A program made the translations under genes and the position numbers. The notes under the pieces were generated by a model. The model worked only from the letters and a program-made list of their open reading frames with translations. It was not told the DNA's origin and did not search any database. This document shows positions 8,205-18,700 of a DNA stretch of 64,000 nt, in pieces (the stretch's first letter is position 1; each line of letters opens with the position of its first letter). The DNA comes from Pseudomonas iranensis (lineage in GTDB: Bacteria > Pseudomonadota > Gammaproteobacteria > Pseudomonadales > Pseudomonadaceae): the NCBI RefSeq assembly GCF_014268585.2, contig NZ_CP077092.1:3596001-3660000 (forward strand). Direction: 5' to 3'.

Positions 8205-10193
8205 ATGTCCTTGCCCAAGCATCACCTGGAATTGCTCAGCCCTGCCCGCGATGTCGCCATCGCCCGCGAGGCCATCCTGCATGGCGCCGACGCCGTGTAC
8301 ATCGGCGGCCCGAGCTTCGGCGCGCGCCACAACGCGTGCAACGAAGTCAGCGAAATCGCTGAGCTGGTCGAGTTCGCCCGCCGTTACCACGCGCGCATCT
8401 TCACCACCATCAATACCATCCTGCACGACAACGAGCTGGAGCCGGCGCGCAAGCTGATCCATCAGTTGTACGACGCCGGCGTCGATGCGCTGATCGTCCA
8501 GGACTTGGGCGTGATGGAGCTGGACATTCCGCCGATCGAGCTGCACGCCTCGACCCAGACCGACATCCGCACCCTCGAGCGAGCGAAGTTCCTCGATCAG
8601 GCCGGTTTCTCGCAGTTGGTGTTGGCCCGTGAGCTGAACCTGAAAGAAATCCGTGCCATCGCCGATGAAACCGATGCCGCCATCGAGTTCTTCATCCACG
8701 GTGCGCTGTGCGTGGCCTTCTCCGGCCAGTGCAACATCTCTCATGCGCAAACCGGCCGCAGCGCCAACCGTGGCGACTGCTCCCAGGCTTGCCGCTTGCC
8801 GTACACCCTCAAGGATGAAAAGGGTGGCGTGATCGCCTACGAAAAACACCTGCTGTCGATGAAAGACAACAACCAGAGCGCCAACATCCGCGCACTGGTC
8901 GAGGCCGGCGTGCGCTCGTTCAAGATCGAAGGTCGCTACAAGGACATGGGCTATGTGAAAAACATCACTGCCTATTACCGCCAGCGCCTCGACGACGTGC
9001 TTGAAGACCGCCCGGACCTGGCCCGCGCTTCCAGCGGCCGTACTGTGCATTTTTTCCTGCCCGATCCGGAAAAGACCTTCCACCGTGGCAGCACCGATTA
9101 TTTCGTCACCGATCGCAAGATCGACATCGGCGCCTTCGATTCGCCAACCTTCACCGGCCTGCCGGTCGGCACGGTGGAAAAAGTCGGCAAGCGTGACATG
9201 CAGGTCGTCACCCATGAGCCGCTGTCCAACGGTGACGGTCTGAACGTACTGGTCAAACGCGAAGTGGTCGGTTTCCGCGCCAACATCGCCGAGGCCAAAG
9301 GCGAGTTCGAAGAAGACGGCGAGAAGCGCTACCGCTACCGCGTCGAGCCGAACGAAATGCCTGAAGGCCTGTTCAAGCTGCGTCCGAACCACCCGCTGAA
9401 TCGCAACCTCGATCACAACTGGCAGCAGGCGCTGCAGAAGACCTCTTCGGAACGTCGCGTGGCCCTGAGCTGGATCGCTCGTCTGCGCGAAGAACAGCTG
9501 GAAGTGACCGCGACCAGCGAGGAAGGCATCAGCGCCAGCGTCACCCTCAACGGGCCGTTTGGTGTCGCCAACAAGCCTGAGCAAGCGCTGGAGCAATTGC
9601 GCGACCTGCTCGGCCAGCTCGGCACCACGCAGTATCACGCCACTGACATCAAGCTGGATGCGCCGCAAGCGTTCTTCATTCCCAACTCGCAGCTCAAGTC
9701 GCTGCGCCGCGAAGTCATCGAAGCGCTGACTGCGGCACGTGTCGCCGCGCATCCGCGTGGCAGCCGCAAGGCCGAAACCACGCCGCCACCGGTGTACCCG
9801 GATTCGCACCTGACCTTCCTCGCCAACGTTTACAACCAGAAGGCCCGCGACTTCTACCACCGTCACGGCGTCAAGCTGATCGACGCAGCGTACGAAGCCC
9901 ACGAAGAGCCGGGCGAAGTGCCGGTGATGATCACCAAGCACTGCCTGCGTTTCTCCTTCAACCTGTGCCCGAAACAGGCCAAGGGCGTGACCGGCGTTCG
10001 CACCAAGGTCGCGCCAATGCAGTTGATCCATGGCGATGAAGTGCTGACGCTGAAGTTCGATTGCAAGCCGTGCGAGATGCACATCATCGGCAAGATGAAG
10101 GGCCACATCCTCAACCTGCCGCAGCCGGGCAGCGTGGTCGGCCACATCAGCCCTGAAGACCTGATGAAAACCATCCCGCGCGCACCGCACTGA
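8205..10193 (+). CDS. rlhA: 23S rRNA 5-hydroxycytidine C2501 synthase RlhA (U32 peptidase family)
   Basis: A 662-residue U32-family protein. The N-terminal barrel opens LELLSPARD and contains the U32 signature region around FFIHGALCVAFSGQCN with the cluster of conserved cysteines (CVAF, GQCN, GDCSQACR) thought to hold an Fe-S centre. The length (close to E. coli YdcP/RlhA at about 650, unlike the about 450 of TrhP/YegQ) and the extra C-terminal domain ending in MHIIGKMKGHI support RlhA rather than TrhP. RlhA hydroxylates C2501 of 23S rRNA using prephenate-dependent chemistry. It is a single-gene unit ended by a strong terminator it shares with the opposing tRNA gene. Confidence 0.9.
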   Translation: MSLPKHHLELLSPARDVAIAREAILHGADAVYIGGPSFGARHNACNEVSEIAELVEFARRYHARIFTTINTILHDNELEPARKLIHQLYDAGVDALIVQDLGVMELDIPPIELHASTQTDIRTLERAKFLDQAGFSQLVLARELNLKEIRAIADETDAAIEFFIHGALCVAFSGQCNISHAQTGRSANRGDCSQACRLPYTLKDEKGGVIAYEKHLLSMKDNNQSANIRALVEAGVRSFKIEGRYKDMGYVKNITAYYRQRLDDVLEDRPDLARASSGRTVHFFLPDPEKTFHRGSTDYFVTDRKIDIGAFDSPTFTGLPVGTVEKVGKRDMQVVTHEPLSNGDGLNVLVKREVVGFRANIAEAKGEFEEDGEKRYRYRVEPNEMPEGLFKLRPNHPLNRNLDHNWQQALQKTSSERRVALSWIARLREEQLEVTATSEEGISASVTLNGPFGVANKPEQALEQLRDLLGQLGTTQYHATDIKLDAPQAFFIPNSQLKSLRREVIEALTAARVAAHPRGSRKAETTPPPVYPDSHLTFLANVYNQKARDFYHRHGVKLIDAAYEAHEEPGEVPVMITKHCLRFSFNLCPKQAKGVTGVRTKVAPMQLIHGDEVLTLKFDCKPCEMHIIGKMKGHILNLPQPGSVVGHISPEDLMKTIPRAPH

Positions 10194-10263
10194 GTGACCG
10201 GCGTGTGCGGTGCTTCGGTACCGCGCACGCCTGCGCCGCTCTGCCTGAGCAAATCGCAGGCAT

Positions 10264-10300
10264 AAAAAAACGCCAACTTCTTGCGAAGTTGGCGTTTTTT
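10264..10300. terminator. Bidirectional Rho-independent terminator (rlhA / tRNA-Gln)
   Basis: A 10-bp stem CGCCAACTTC with a 4-base loop is flanked by A7 on the left and T6 on the right, so it can end transcripts from both the plus-strand rlhA and the minus-strand tRNA. Confidence 0.92.
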
Positions 10301-10306
10301 CGTAGA

Positions 10307-10381
10307 TGGCAGGGGCGGCTGGATTCGAACCAACGCATGGCAGGATCAAAACCTGCTGCCTTACCGCTTGGCGACGCCCCT
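10307..10381 (-). tRNA. tRNA-Gln (anticodon TTG)
   Basis: The reverse complement folds as a cloverleaf: acceptor AGGGGCG/CGCCCCT, D-arm with GCCAAGCGGTAAGGC, anticodon stem GCAGG/CCTGC around the 7-base loop TTTTGAT (anticodon TTG, reading CAA/CAG), T-arm with GGTTCGAATCC, and an encoded CCA end (10307-10309). It is an isolated tRNA gene, ended by the terminator at 10264-10300. Confidence 0.96.
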
Positions 10382-10688
10382 GTAGCTCTGGTCAGCGGCT
10401 CCGTTAGGATCGCTGTGAGAACGGGGCGCAATTTAACAACATTCATTTCGTTTGGGAAGCCCGAGATGAAATATTTTTTGTTTTAAAACAGCCACTTATT
10501 ATTTTCGCGCGAAAACAATGGGTTTCGCCTCTGTGTATCACACTGTATACGCACCCCGCCGCCATACACGCCCTTGCAAAACTGCCGTCCGGGGACACAC
10601 AACGGATACCTCGCTACGCTTCAATGCACCCAGGGTTTCAAGGGTTCATCCAGCCCCTTGGCCACAGGCTCGCAAAGGAGACGTCAGC
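10382..10688. other. 307-bp non-coding stretch between tRNA-Gln and hydrolase gene
   Basis: Upstream region of both the minus-strand tRNA and the plus-strand hydrolase, so promoters for both must lie here. I do not see a clear consensus promoter. There is an AT-rich patch at about 10467-10505 and a small palindromic TTTTCGCGCGAAAA at 10502-10515. Confidence 0.5.
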
Positions 10689-11723
10689 ATGAAACAGGCT
10701 CTGCATACCTCTAAAATCAAGGCCGCACTTGGTTTGTCAGTCTTGGCGCTGTCACTGCTCGGCGCCGTCGGCAGCGCTCAGGCGCAAACCACTGAACCGG
10801 CCGCCGTCAGCTATTCCGCGCCCTCTCCTTTCGGCCCGCTGAAGCACATCAAGGCAGGCTTGCTCGATGTGGCTTACGCCGAAACCGGTCCTGCCGATGG
10901 CCCGGTGGTGATTCTGCTGCACGGCTGGCCCTACGACATTCACAGCTATGACGAAGTCGCACCACTGCTGGCGGCCAAGGGTTACCGCGTGCTGATGCCG
11001 TATGCACGGGGTTATGGCGACACGCAATTCCTGTCCAAAGCCACTCTGCGCAACGGCCAGCCGGCGGCATTGGCCAGCGACATCATCGACTTCATGGATG
11101 CGCTGAAGATCAAGCAAGCGGTGCTTGGCGGCTACGACTGGGGCGCGCGTTCAGCGGGCATCGTCGCAGCGCTGTGGCCAGAGCGCGTCAAGGCGCTGGT
11201 GGCGGTCAGCGGCTATCTGATCGGCAATCAGGCCGCCGGGCAGAATCCACTGCCGCCAAAAGCCGAATTGCAGTGGTGGTACCAGTTCTACTTCGCCACC
11301 GAACGCGGCCGCGCCGGCTATGAAAAGAACACCCACGACTTCGCCAAACTGATCTGGCAACTGGCCTCGCCGCAGTGGAAATTCGACGACGCCACTTTCG
11401 ACCGCAGTGCCAAGGCGTTGCAGAACCCAGATCACGTCGAGATCACCGTGTTCAACTACCGCTGGCGGCTGGGCCTGGTGCAGGGCGAGGCGAAATATGC
11501 GGCGCTGGAAGAGAAACTTGCTACTGCGCCTTCGATCAGTGTGCCGACCATTACGTTGGAGGGCGATGCCAATGGCGCGCCGCATCCCAAGCCTGAGGAT
11601 TATGCGAAGCGGTTTACCGGGAAGTATGAGTTTCGGTTGATAGAGGGTGGGGTTGGGCATAATTTGCCGCAGGAGGATCCGAAGGCGTTTGCACAGGCCG
11701 TGGTTGATGCGGATCGCCTCTGA
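10689..11723 (+). CDS. Exported alpha/beta hydrolase, epoxide hydrolase / haloalkane dehalogenase type
   Basis: A 344-residue protein with a clear Sec signal peptide (hydrophobic core ALGLSVLALSLLGAVGS, cleavage after AQA). The alpha/beta-hydrolase core shows the oxyanion motif HGWPYDIHSY, the nucleophile elbow GGYDWGARSAG with Asp in place of Ser, and the catalytic histidine in GGVGHNLPQ near the C-terminus. An Asp nucleophile points to epoxide hydrolase or dehalogenase chemistry rather than esterase. The start at 10689 has AAAGGAGA. The last about 150 bases are visibly GC-poorer in third positions than the rest. An IS3 element begins only 20 bp after the stop. Confidence 0.9.
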   Translation: MKQALHTSKIKAALGLSVLALSLLGAVGSAQAQTTEPAAVSYSAPSPFGPLKHIKAGLLDVAYAETGPADGPVVILLHGWPYDIHSYDEVAPLLAAKGYRVLMPYARGYGDTQFLSKATLRNGQPAALASDIIDFMDALKIKQAVLGGYDWGARSAGIVAALWPERVKALVAVSGYLIGNQAAGQNPLPPKAELQWWYQFYFATERGRAGYEKNTHDFAKLIWQLASPQWKFDDATFDRSAKALQNPDHVEITVFNYRWRLGLVQGEAKYAALEEKLATAPSISVPTITLEGDANGAPHPKPEDYAKRFTGKYEFRLIEGGVGHNLPQEDPKAFAQAVVDADRL

Positions 11724-11751
11724 CAGACCCGCCCCAAAGGCCCTGCAGTGG

Positions 11752-12965
<1,214 letters not shown>

Positions 12966-12999
12966 CTATCGGGGTGTCCGGGGAAATTAGACCACTGCA

Positions 13000-13177
13000 C
13001 CCCTCACCCTAGCCCTCTCCCGAAGGGAGAGGGAACTGATTGGGGGATGCCTAAGAGTCACGCCAACCTGAAAGCGCTGTAGTGAATCCATAATCGACAT
13101 CCATCTTTCAGGTCGATGTACAGCGCAAGACACCTCGGTCGGCTCCCTCTCCCTCTGGGAGAGGGCTGGGGTGAGGG
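13000..13177. repeat. Palindromic CCCTCACCC-type repeat pair, target of the IS
   Basis: The left end carries CCCTCACCCT followed by the hairpin CCCTCTCCC-GAA-GGGAGAGGG (13013-13033); the right end carries CCCTCTCCC-TCT-GGGAGAGGG (13145-13165) followed by CTGGGGTGAGGG. The two ends are inverted relative to each other, enclosing about 110 bp without a gene. It resembles a small non-autonomous element or a paired REP-type repeat. The IS sits at its left border. Confidence 0.7.
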
Positions 13178-13202
13178 TTTTTGCGGGCTGCACCGGCTGG
13201 TT

Positions 13203-14228
13203 TTATTTGACCAGCCGCTTCTCCTTCGAAGGCCGATAACCGAAGTACGAGCTATAGCACTTGCTGAAATGGCTCGGTGAAACGAAACCACACGCCACCA
13301 GCACTTCCACCTGCGACAGCTCGGTGTGTTGCAGCAGGCGCCGTGCTTCGGTGATGCGCAGTTCCAGGTAATAGCGCTGCGGCGTGGTGCCCAGTTGTTC
13401 CTTGAACAAGCGCTCGAGCTGGCGCCGTGAGCGGCCGGCGTAGACCGCCAGTTGTTCCAGCTCCAACGGTTCTTCGAGGTTGGCGTCCATCAGCTTGATC
13501 ACTTCACGCAGCGGCGCGCTGACGCAGATGTTTTCATCCGGTTTGATGCGCCGGTAGCGCGACTCTTCGAAGGCGAGGATGTCTTCGATACCTTCGACCA
13601 ACGCCTTGCCGTGCAGGCCCTTGATCCAGTCCAGCGCCATGTGGAATGCCCCGGATGGGCTCGATGCGGTGAGTCGGTCGCGATCAATGACGTAGGGTTC
13701 GCTGCTGACATGGGTGCTCTTGGCGATTTCGGTCAGTGCCGGGCGATGTTCCGGGTGGATCGAGCAGCGATAGCCGTCGAGCAAACCGGCGCGGCCGAGA
13801 AACCACGAACCGTTCCACAATCCCGCCAGGCTCACGCCCCGCTCCGCTGCGGACTTGAGCAAGCCGATGAATTCATCGCTGGCGCGCAGCTCGGTGCGAT
13901 AACCGCCGCACACCACCAGCAGATCCAGCTCGTTAAGCGCAGCAGAATCCAGGCGCGCATCGGGGCGGATGACCAGGCCCAGATCGCTGATCACCTCGCC
14001 ATCGCCCAGGCCGAAAGTGCGCGACGAGAACAGTCCCGGGCGCAACAGGTTGGTGGTGACTACCGTGTCCAGCGCCTGGGTGAAGGCCGGGAGTGAAAAG
14101 TGTTCAAGCAAGAGGAAACCGGTGCGGGTTACGCCGGTGTTATCGGGGTTCTGTTCATTCAGATAGCGAAGGTTCTTGCCCTTCATGCCACCGCTGAATT
14201 GACGTCGTTCAATCAAGGTCGGGTCCAT
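13203..14228 (-). CDS. GlxA-type transcriptional regulator (DJ-1/PfpI domain plus AraC HTH)
   Basis: Up to 341 residues. Residues about 35-200 form a DJ-1/PfpI-like ligand-sensing domain (GFLLLEHFSLPAFTQALD at its start, VVCGGYRTEL, AGLWNGSWFLGRAGLL where the usual Cys elbow is replaced). Residues about 235-335 are the AraC/XylS double helix-turn-helix, with QLERLFKEQLGTTPQRYY and CGFVSPSHFSKCYSSYFG. Relatives in Pseudomonas (ArgR, GbdR, CdhR, SouR) control amino-acid and quaternary-amine catabolism; the ligand here is not evident. The start is uncertain: ATG 14228 or ATG 14186, neither with a good ribosome site. No catabolic operon is adjacent. Confidence 0.88.
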   Translation of the reverse strand: MDPTLIERRQFSGGMKGKNLRYLNEQNPDNTGVTRTGFLLLEHFSLPAFTQALDTVVTTNLLRPGLFSSRTFGLGDGEVISDLGLVIRPDARLDSAALNELDLLVVCGGYRTELRASDEFIGLLKSAAERGVSLAGLWNGSWFLGRAGLLDGYRCSIHPEHRPALTEIAKSTHVSSEPYVIDRDRLTASSPSGAFHMALDWIKGLHGKALVEGIEDILAFEESRYRRIKPDENICVSAPLREVIKLMDANLEEPLELEQLAVYAGRSRRQLERLFKEQLGTTPQRYYLELRITEARRLLQHTELSQVEVLVACGFVSPSHFSKCYSSYFGYRPSKEKRLVK

Positions 14229-14323
14229 CGGTCGTTGTTATGCGGCGATAGTTGGCCGGTTCTGCGCAAGAGTCAATCTCGCTCGGGGTTGATGACTGGT
14301 TACGCAGGGTACGGCACGCGCAT

Positions 14324-15714
14324 TTACGACTGTTGACCAGCACTCGAAGATTGCGCGGAATGATCGTCCGCATGCTCACGTTGCAGAGAATCGCCGATTT
14401 CCTCTACCGCACAACCAACGTCATAACCGGCACGGATCAACTCGGCGAACCGGAGCATCACTGAAGTGCCGGCATCCAGCGCCAACGCATCGATCATCAA
14501 ATCCCGTATCGGCGCGCACAATTGGGCGTCAATTTCATCTGCATGTTCCTGACCGGTGGCACGGGCAATGCGCAAGGTCGCAGCGACGCCGCTGGTGTCT
14601 TCGTCAATGTCGAATACCTCGTCAAACAACATGCCCAATGTCCCTCCCGGTTGCTGCTCCGGTCGGCTCCAGTACCTGAGTTCGATAGACTCTCGTTTGA
14701 CCCTTTCCAGGTAACGTCTGATCTTTCCCGGAATCGTCGCTGCTGCTTTCACGCGATTGTAGTATTGGTGGCTGGCCAGACTGGCGGCGTCTTTGACAAC
14801 CTTCCACGCAACGAACCAGAGCTGGGAAACACTGTAGGTGTGCAAGGCTGCACGCAGCGTGCTCTTTATCTCGTCCCACTCTTGCTCGCCGAGTTCATGG
14901 CCATACCACTTGCATTGGTCACCCAGGTAGCACATGACATCGGCAACGGCGTAATCAAGCCACAGGTTGAAAATACCGTCGCGGTCCGTATAGACCCGCG
15001 CTGACAAAGAGCGGATCACCTCGTTTGCGTTTACCCCCGCAGAGCCGGGCATCAACAGGTAAGCCACCTGCGCGCTGATCTGCCAAACCTCATCACCTTT
15101 CCAGTAATACGTTCCAGGTTTTGCTTTCGACGGGTCCTCCAGAAGCAAGCCCGCGCTCTTCAAGGTCTCCACGAATTCATCGAAGTACCGAGGTGCCAGC
15201 CCTCGACAATCAGCGAGCGTAAACCCCGCATTGGTCAACCTGGGCGTGACCGCTTTGTCCAGCGCTGACAGCAAGAGCACCTGCGCGTCCGTAATCGCGG
15301 AATAATCCACCACATGGCAGGCCTGCGTGCGGCGATATTCTGCGAGAACCGACACGAGTTCCGCCGCTTTGGTTTTTTCAGCCTCCAGTGCCAGCGCATC
15401 CCGCTCTTTCCGGCAGCGAGTGCAGAGCGTGGTCGAGCGCAGTGCACTTTGCAGGCCTGCGAGCGGTTGCGAACTTCAACCAGTTCCTCACATTGAGGGC
15501 ATATCTGGTTTTCATCGAACGCATTGCAACGTTGACGTATGAAGGCAGCCAGAGTGACGCCCTGAGGCATCTGCACAACCTCACCTAACGCACTCACTTT
15601 TTCACGGAACTGTCCTGACTCATCCATTGCCCAGTAGCGCTGGATCAACTCGATTTCTATAGGGTCTTCGGTCAGTAGTTGTAGCTGATTGTCATGCCAA
15701 GCGTCCTGTTGCAT
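14324..15714 (-). pseudogene. Frameshifted zinc-finger protein of unknown function, downstream of tssM
   Basis: Two open frames join to one gene if a single base is restored near 15451-15462. The first (from ATG 15714) ends with CPQCEELVEVRNRSQ; the other frame then reads LQSALRSTTLCTRC and runs on without a stop to 14324. Joined, the protein would be about 463 residues with a CxxC-x(n)-CxxC metal site split exactly by the shift, then a charged helix (KTKAAELVSVLAEYRR) and a long helical C-terminal domain rich in Trp and Tyr. No homopolymer or slippery site is present, so a deletion or a sequencing error is more likely than programmed shifting. It lies 52 bp downstream of tssM on the same strand and may belong to the T6SS operon. 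I do not recognise the C-terminal domain. Confidence 0.7.
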
Positions 15715-15766
15715 TCCTGGAGAATTGATCTCGCCATCCGCCGATTTTGCGGATCGACTACGTGCC

Positions 15767-18700
15767 TCAGCGTTGCGCAACACTGTCGCCAGTTCGAGGC
15801 GCGTGGCGCTCTTCCAACAAGGTCCTGGGCAACGCAAACCCTTCAAAACTGCGCTGAGTAATCGGGTTGTTGGCCTTCTGCGCGCCAATCCGATAACGCA
15901 TCAACCCATCGGCAACGGCAAAGGTCAGGTCGACGCTGGTGTCGGTTCGGCCATTGAGGTGCCCGCGACTGAGCAGCCGAAACAACGACCACGGCCCGCG
16001 GTAGCTCAGGCTGGCGGTGTTGCCGGTGCTGTGTATCAGGGTCAGTTGGCTGCCATTGTTGTTGCCAAGGCTGTTGGGCCAGACCAGTCCGGTGCGTTGC
16101 GGCGCGCCGTGCTGGTAGGGGATCAACTGGCCGTCGACGCTGAGCATGCTGCTCAGGCGGGTGGCGCTCAGGGCCAGGGGTTCGATGGTCAGTTGTACGG
16201 CCAGGTGGCCGCGATGGTTGAAGAAGGTATCGCGGATGCGCTCGGCTTTTTTCAGTTGTTCAAGCACGTCGCTGCGCACCAGATAGCCGCCGAGGCTGTC
16301 GGAATACAGGGCGTCGAGGTTGTCCTTGAGGAACACGTTCAGGTACTGATCATGGAATTGCTGCAGCCGCCCTTGAGGGCCGAAGAAGGCTTCGAAGTCC
16401 TCCAGCGACGCATCCTCGCCGCTGGCCTTGAAAGGGTAACGGTTCGCCAGGCGCTCGCGGTAAAAGCTGTAAATCTCACTGTCCCAACGTTTTTCCAATT
16501 CGCGCAGGGCGGCAATCACCAGTACCTGTGCAGTCTGATCAGCGAGTTTTTTTACGTGCTGGTTCAGCGGCTCGGGCAGGCCCACCGCGACGCGTTGCAA
16601 ATTGGCAATCGGGTCAGCACCGTCCAGGGAAAAGCGGTTGAGTACGGTTTTCAGCGCCGCCTTGCCGGGATCCGGATTGTCATGCACGGCTTTGGCGTAG
16701 TCGTAGACGGCACTGACCGAGCGCAGGGCTTCTTCGTAATAGGATGGCTGCTCGCCTCGTGCGGTGATCAGCTCCGAGAGACTGGAGAACGCGCGCCGAA
16801 TGCCAGCGGCCTGTTGTTGGCCGTCCGAGACCTTGTCCAGCGCAAGCGGCGCCTGTCCTTCGTTCAAGGGTACCGATGGATAGATCACGCTGTTGTCGCG
16901 CAAGGTTTCCAGCAAACGCCGCAATGGCGCGGCCGGGCCGGTGACTTGTTCCAGCACCGCCACGCCGTGACTGAGGTCATCGAAGTCGGTGACCGCGAAC
17001 TGATTCAGCGCCCGTCGCCAACTGTCGATGTAGTCGGCACTGTAGAGGGCGCGGATGCGTTGGGTCAGCACTTTACGGTCTTCGTCGGAGTAGTCCAGGC
17101 GTTGGCGCTCGCCGAGTACCCACTGGTCGATCATGGCCAGTTCGATAATGTCCGCGGTGCCGGGCTCGAAGTAGCTCCTGAAGCCCTTGGCGGTGAGCAG
17201 CGGCGGTAACTGCAGGCCGCTGCTCTCCTGATCAGAGTTGAGCGGGCGGTAGACGATGTCGAACGCCGGGCCGACCTCGTTGCGCAGGTCCAGCGGTCGA
17301 TGCAAACGCTCCAGGGCATCCTGTTTCAGGCTCATATAGACCCGTTCGGCCATGGGCAACTGGCGCAGTTGCTGTTGCACCTGGGTAATGCGTTCGCGGT
17401 AGTGCGGCAGGTCGGCATCAGCGTATTTCAGCGCGTAGCTCAGGTGCCCCATCAAGTCGGCCTGCAACTGGCCCTGGCCCGGATAAGCACGCTGCCATTG
17501 CTTGGCGACCCATTCTTCGACGATGGCCGGGCGACGGCTTTGTCGCTCTTCTAGCATGCGGTACACGCGCAGGGCCGTCAGTTGCTGAGTGCTTCCGGCG
17601 GGCGCAGTGTCGATTGCATCCAATACACCACTGGCAATCGCCGGGAGGAAGCGTTTGGACAGCAGATTCAGGTACGCCTCATCCACGGTAGGGCCAATCG
17701 CCCGCCCCTGGTACAACCCCATATCCGACAGCAACGGCCAGGCCTCGCGGTAGTCGCCGTACACGAGCACCGCATCCCGAATCTGGTCCAACGGCACCAG
17801 CAGGTTACGGCCGGTGGTATCCACCTTGGCGTCGATGTCCCGACCACTGAATTCCTGACTCTTGGCCAAGACGCCGGCCGCCTTGTCACGGTTGACGTTG
17901 AAGTACAACTGCCAGGTCCCGATGATCACCAGACATCCCAGTGACGCGACACTGAACCCGGCGATCAGCAGCCGACGTTTGCTACGGGCCACCGTGATGT
18001 TGTCACCCGCCAGACCTGCTTCGGGGTAGATCACACGCTGGAACAGTTGCTGGGCAAAGTACACCGCTGTACCACCGACAGGTTTGACCTCGGGTGGCGG
18101 TGGTGGCAGCCGGTAGGCTTGCCCTGCCTCTTTGACGAAGGCATTACTCAGGGTTCCCTGCTGCAATACCGAAGAGAAATACAGCCCGCGCACCAGCGCC
18201 GGCGTAGTGAAGCGATCACTGCCAAGCATTTCACTGAGGAAGCCGAACAGAGCCGGGCGCAGCCCGGCCATCTGCTGCGCCAACGCCAGCAGACGATCAC
18301 GTTCGATCAAGGTGCGCGATTCACCCATACCATCGAAAATCTGTTCGCTCAGGCAGGCGACAAAGGTTTGATATTGGCGGGTCAGCTCGGCTAGCCAAGC
18401 ATCAAAATCATCCACGGCGTCCAGACTGAAAGTGAAACCCAAGAGGTCTTCACGCCCACTGCGCGACAAGCGGGCGAAGAACTCTTCGAACCCCTCCAGC
18501 AGGTCGAACTTGCTCAGCGTCACGTATACCGGCAAGCGCGTACCCAGCTGCCGCGTCAGCTCAAACAATCGGGTGCGCAGCAAGTTGGCGTGAGCCTTGC
18601 GTTGTTCCGGGCGCTGCGCCAACAACACCTGCACATCGATCACCAGCACCACACCATTCAACGCTCGACGGCTGCGGTTGCGCGTCAGCCAGCCGAGCAG

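Noticed and set aside
7968..10349. A 793-codon open frame on the minus strand
   Set aside because: It lies opposite rlhA, which has clear family motifs. Long antisense frames are common in high-GC DNA, and the product is low-complexity His/Arg/Val-rich sequence.
12987..13291. Short open frames in the repeat after the IS element
   Set aside because: They read palindromic repeat DNA or the opposite frame of the GlxA-type gene; no start site or family match.
15689..17209. A 506-codon plus-strand frame opposite tssM
   Set aside because: Antisense shadow of a well-defined T6SS gene; no recognisable motif.
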